From an uncultured Phycisphaera sp. (GTDB lineage Bacteria; Planctomycetota; Phycisphaerae; Phycisphaerales; SM1A02): 13,029 bases of DNA. A model generated the notes under the pieces. That model saw only the letters and a list, made by a program, of their open reading frames with translations. It ran no database searches and was not told where the DNA came from. Each line of letters begins with the position of its first letter. Position 1 is the first letter of the stretch. Below, piece by piece: positions 12,833-13,029 of the stretch. The stretch is from contig CALDQF010000407.1 in assembly GCA_937911845.1 (NCBI GenBank), forward strand, positions 1 to 13,029. The letters are read 5' to 3'. The translations under genes were made by a program, and so were the position numbers.

Positions 12833-13029
12833 AAGAAGTGGGTCCCAACCCAAGCGAGCTAACCGTTTGCACCACGGTTCGACACAACACATCGGTCTCA
12901 ATGTGAATCAGGTCACCAACTTGCAGCTGACCCAGATTGGTTCGTTCCAACGTCTCTGGAATCAAAGCAACTTCGACTGAAGTTTCATCTCGGTGCGCGA
13001 CGGTCAACGAAACCCCATGCAGTGTGATG
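12825..13029 (-). CDS. ribE: Riboflavin synthase alpha chain, C-terminal part only
   Basis: Riboflavin synthase dismutates two 6,7-dimethyl-8-ribityllumazine molecules to riboflavin. Only the last 67 residues are in the window, and the N-terminus lies beyond the right edge. They match the end of the second lumazine-binding repeat: ITLHGVSLTVAHRDETSVEV, then ALIPETLERTNLGQLQVGDL, then IHIETDVL. The final VSSLGLGPTSSS is a short non-conserved tail. The frame is open to the window edge, so the start is not visible. It converges with the SpoIIE-type phosphatase gene, and the two coding regions overlap by 8 bases. Confidence 0.9.
   Translation of the reverse strand, partial: ITLHGVSLTVAHRDETSVEVALIPETLERTNLGQLQVGDLIHIETDVLCRTVVQTVSSLGLGPTSSS

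Noticed and set aside
1..13029. CRISPR arrays, tRNA or rRNA genes, transposases, phage or defence islands
   Set aside because: I found no spaced direct repeats, cloverleaf-like segments or mobile-element genes. All sizeable sequence is accounted for by housekeeping or metabolic genes on one strand or the other.

Overview
The window is a very compact bacterial chromosome segment of moderately high GC with 17 protein-coding genes and no RNA gene, IS element, phage gene or CRISPR array that I can see. Two genes are cut by the window edges: fumarase at the left and riboflavin synthase at the right. The gene set fits an aerobic Gram-negative-type heterotroph. It includes class II fumarase, iron-dependent phenylalanine hydroxylase with its pterin dehydratase, cysteine dioxygenase, Isc-type ferredoxin and McsA/McsB outside an obvious Bacillota setting. 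I suspect a planctomycete (Phycisphaerae-like), but that is inference from gene mix and style, not something the sequence proves.

Layout from left to right. On the minus strand lie fumC (partial) and a membrane-anchored alpha/beta hydrolase. Divergent from them on the plus strand are an enoyl-CoA hydratase, phenylalanine-4-hydroxylase and a tiny membrane protein. A minus-strand [2Fe-2S] ferredoxin is divergent from plus-strand rlmN. The minus-strand pair cysE-trmH (SpoU) is divergent from plus-strand cysteine dioxygenase. A minus-strand gene of unknown function is divergent from the plus-strand pair mcsA-mcsB. Minus-strand pterin-4a-carbinolamine dehydratase is divergent from a plus-strand run of gluQ, a DUF192 lipoprotein and a SpoIIE-type phosphatase. 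Minus-strand ribE closes the window.

Functional links: the hydroxylase makes tyrosine from phenylalanine with a tetrahydropterin, and the dehydratase 6 kb away recycles that pterin. CysE opens cysteine synthesis while the divergent dioxygenase destroys cysteine. RlmN, the SpoU methylase and GluQ all concern modification of stable RNA. McsA/McsB is a protein-arginine phosphorylation module.

The most striking signal is regulatory. Coding strands alternate with almost no intergenic DNA: divergent start codons can be 17, 23 or 26 bp apart, and convergent stops are close or overlap. Seven genes that could lead a transcript have a TANNNT hexamer ending exactly 6 or 7 nt before the start codon, as expected for leaderless mRNAs. 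At three divergent junctions the hexamers of the two strands overlap, giving what look like minimal bidirectional promoters. Genes inside operons lack the box and instead show an AAGGAG ribosome site or 4-bp GTGA stop/start overlaps. There is no gene-free stretch longer than about 75 bp.
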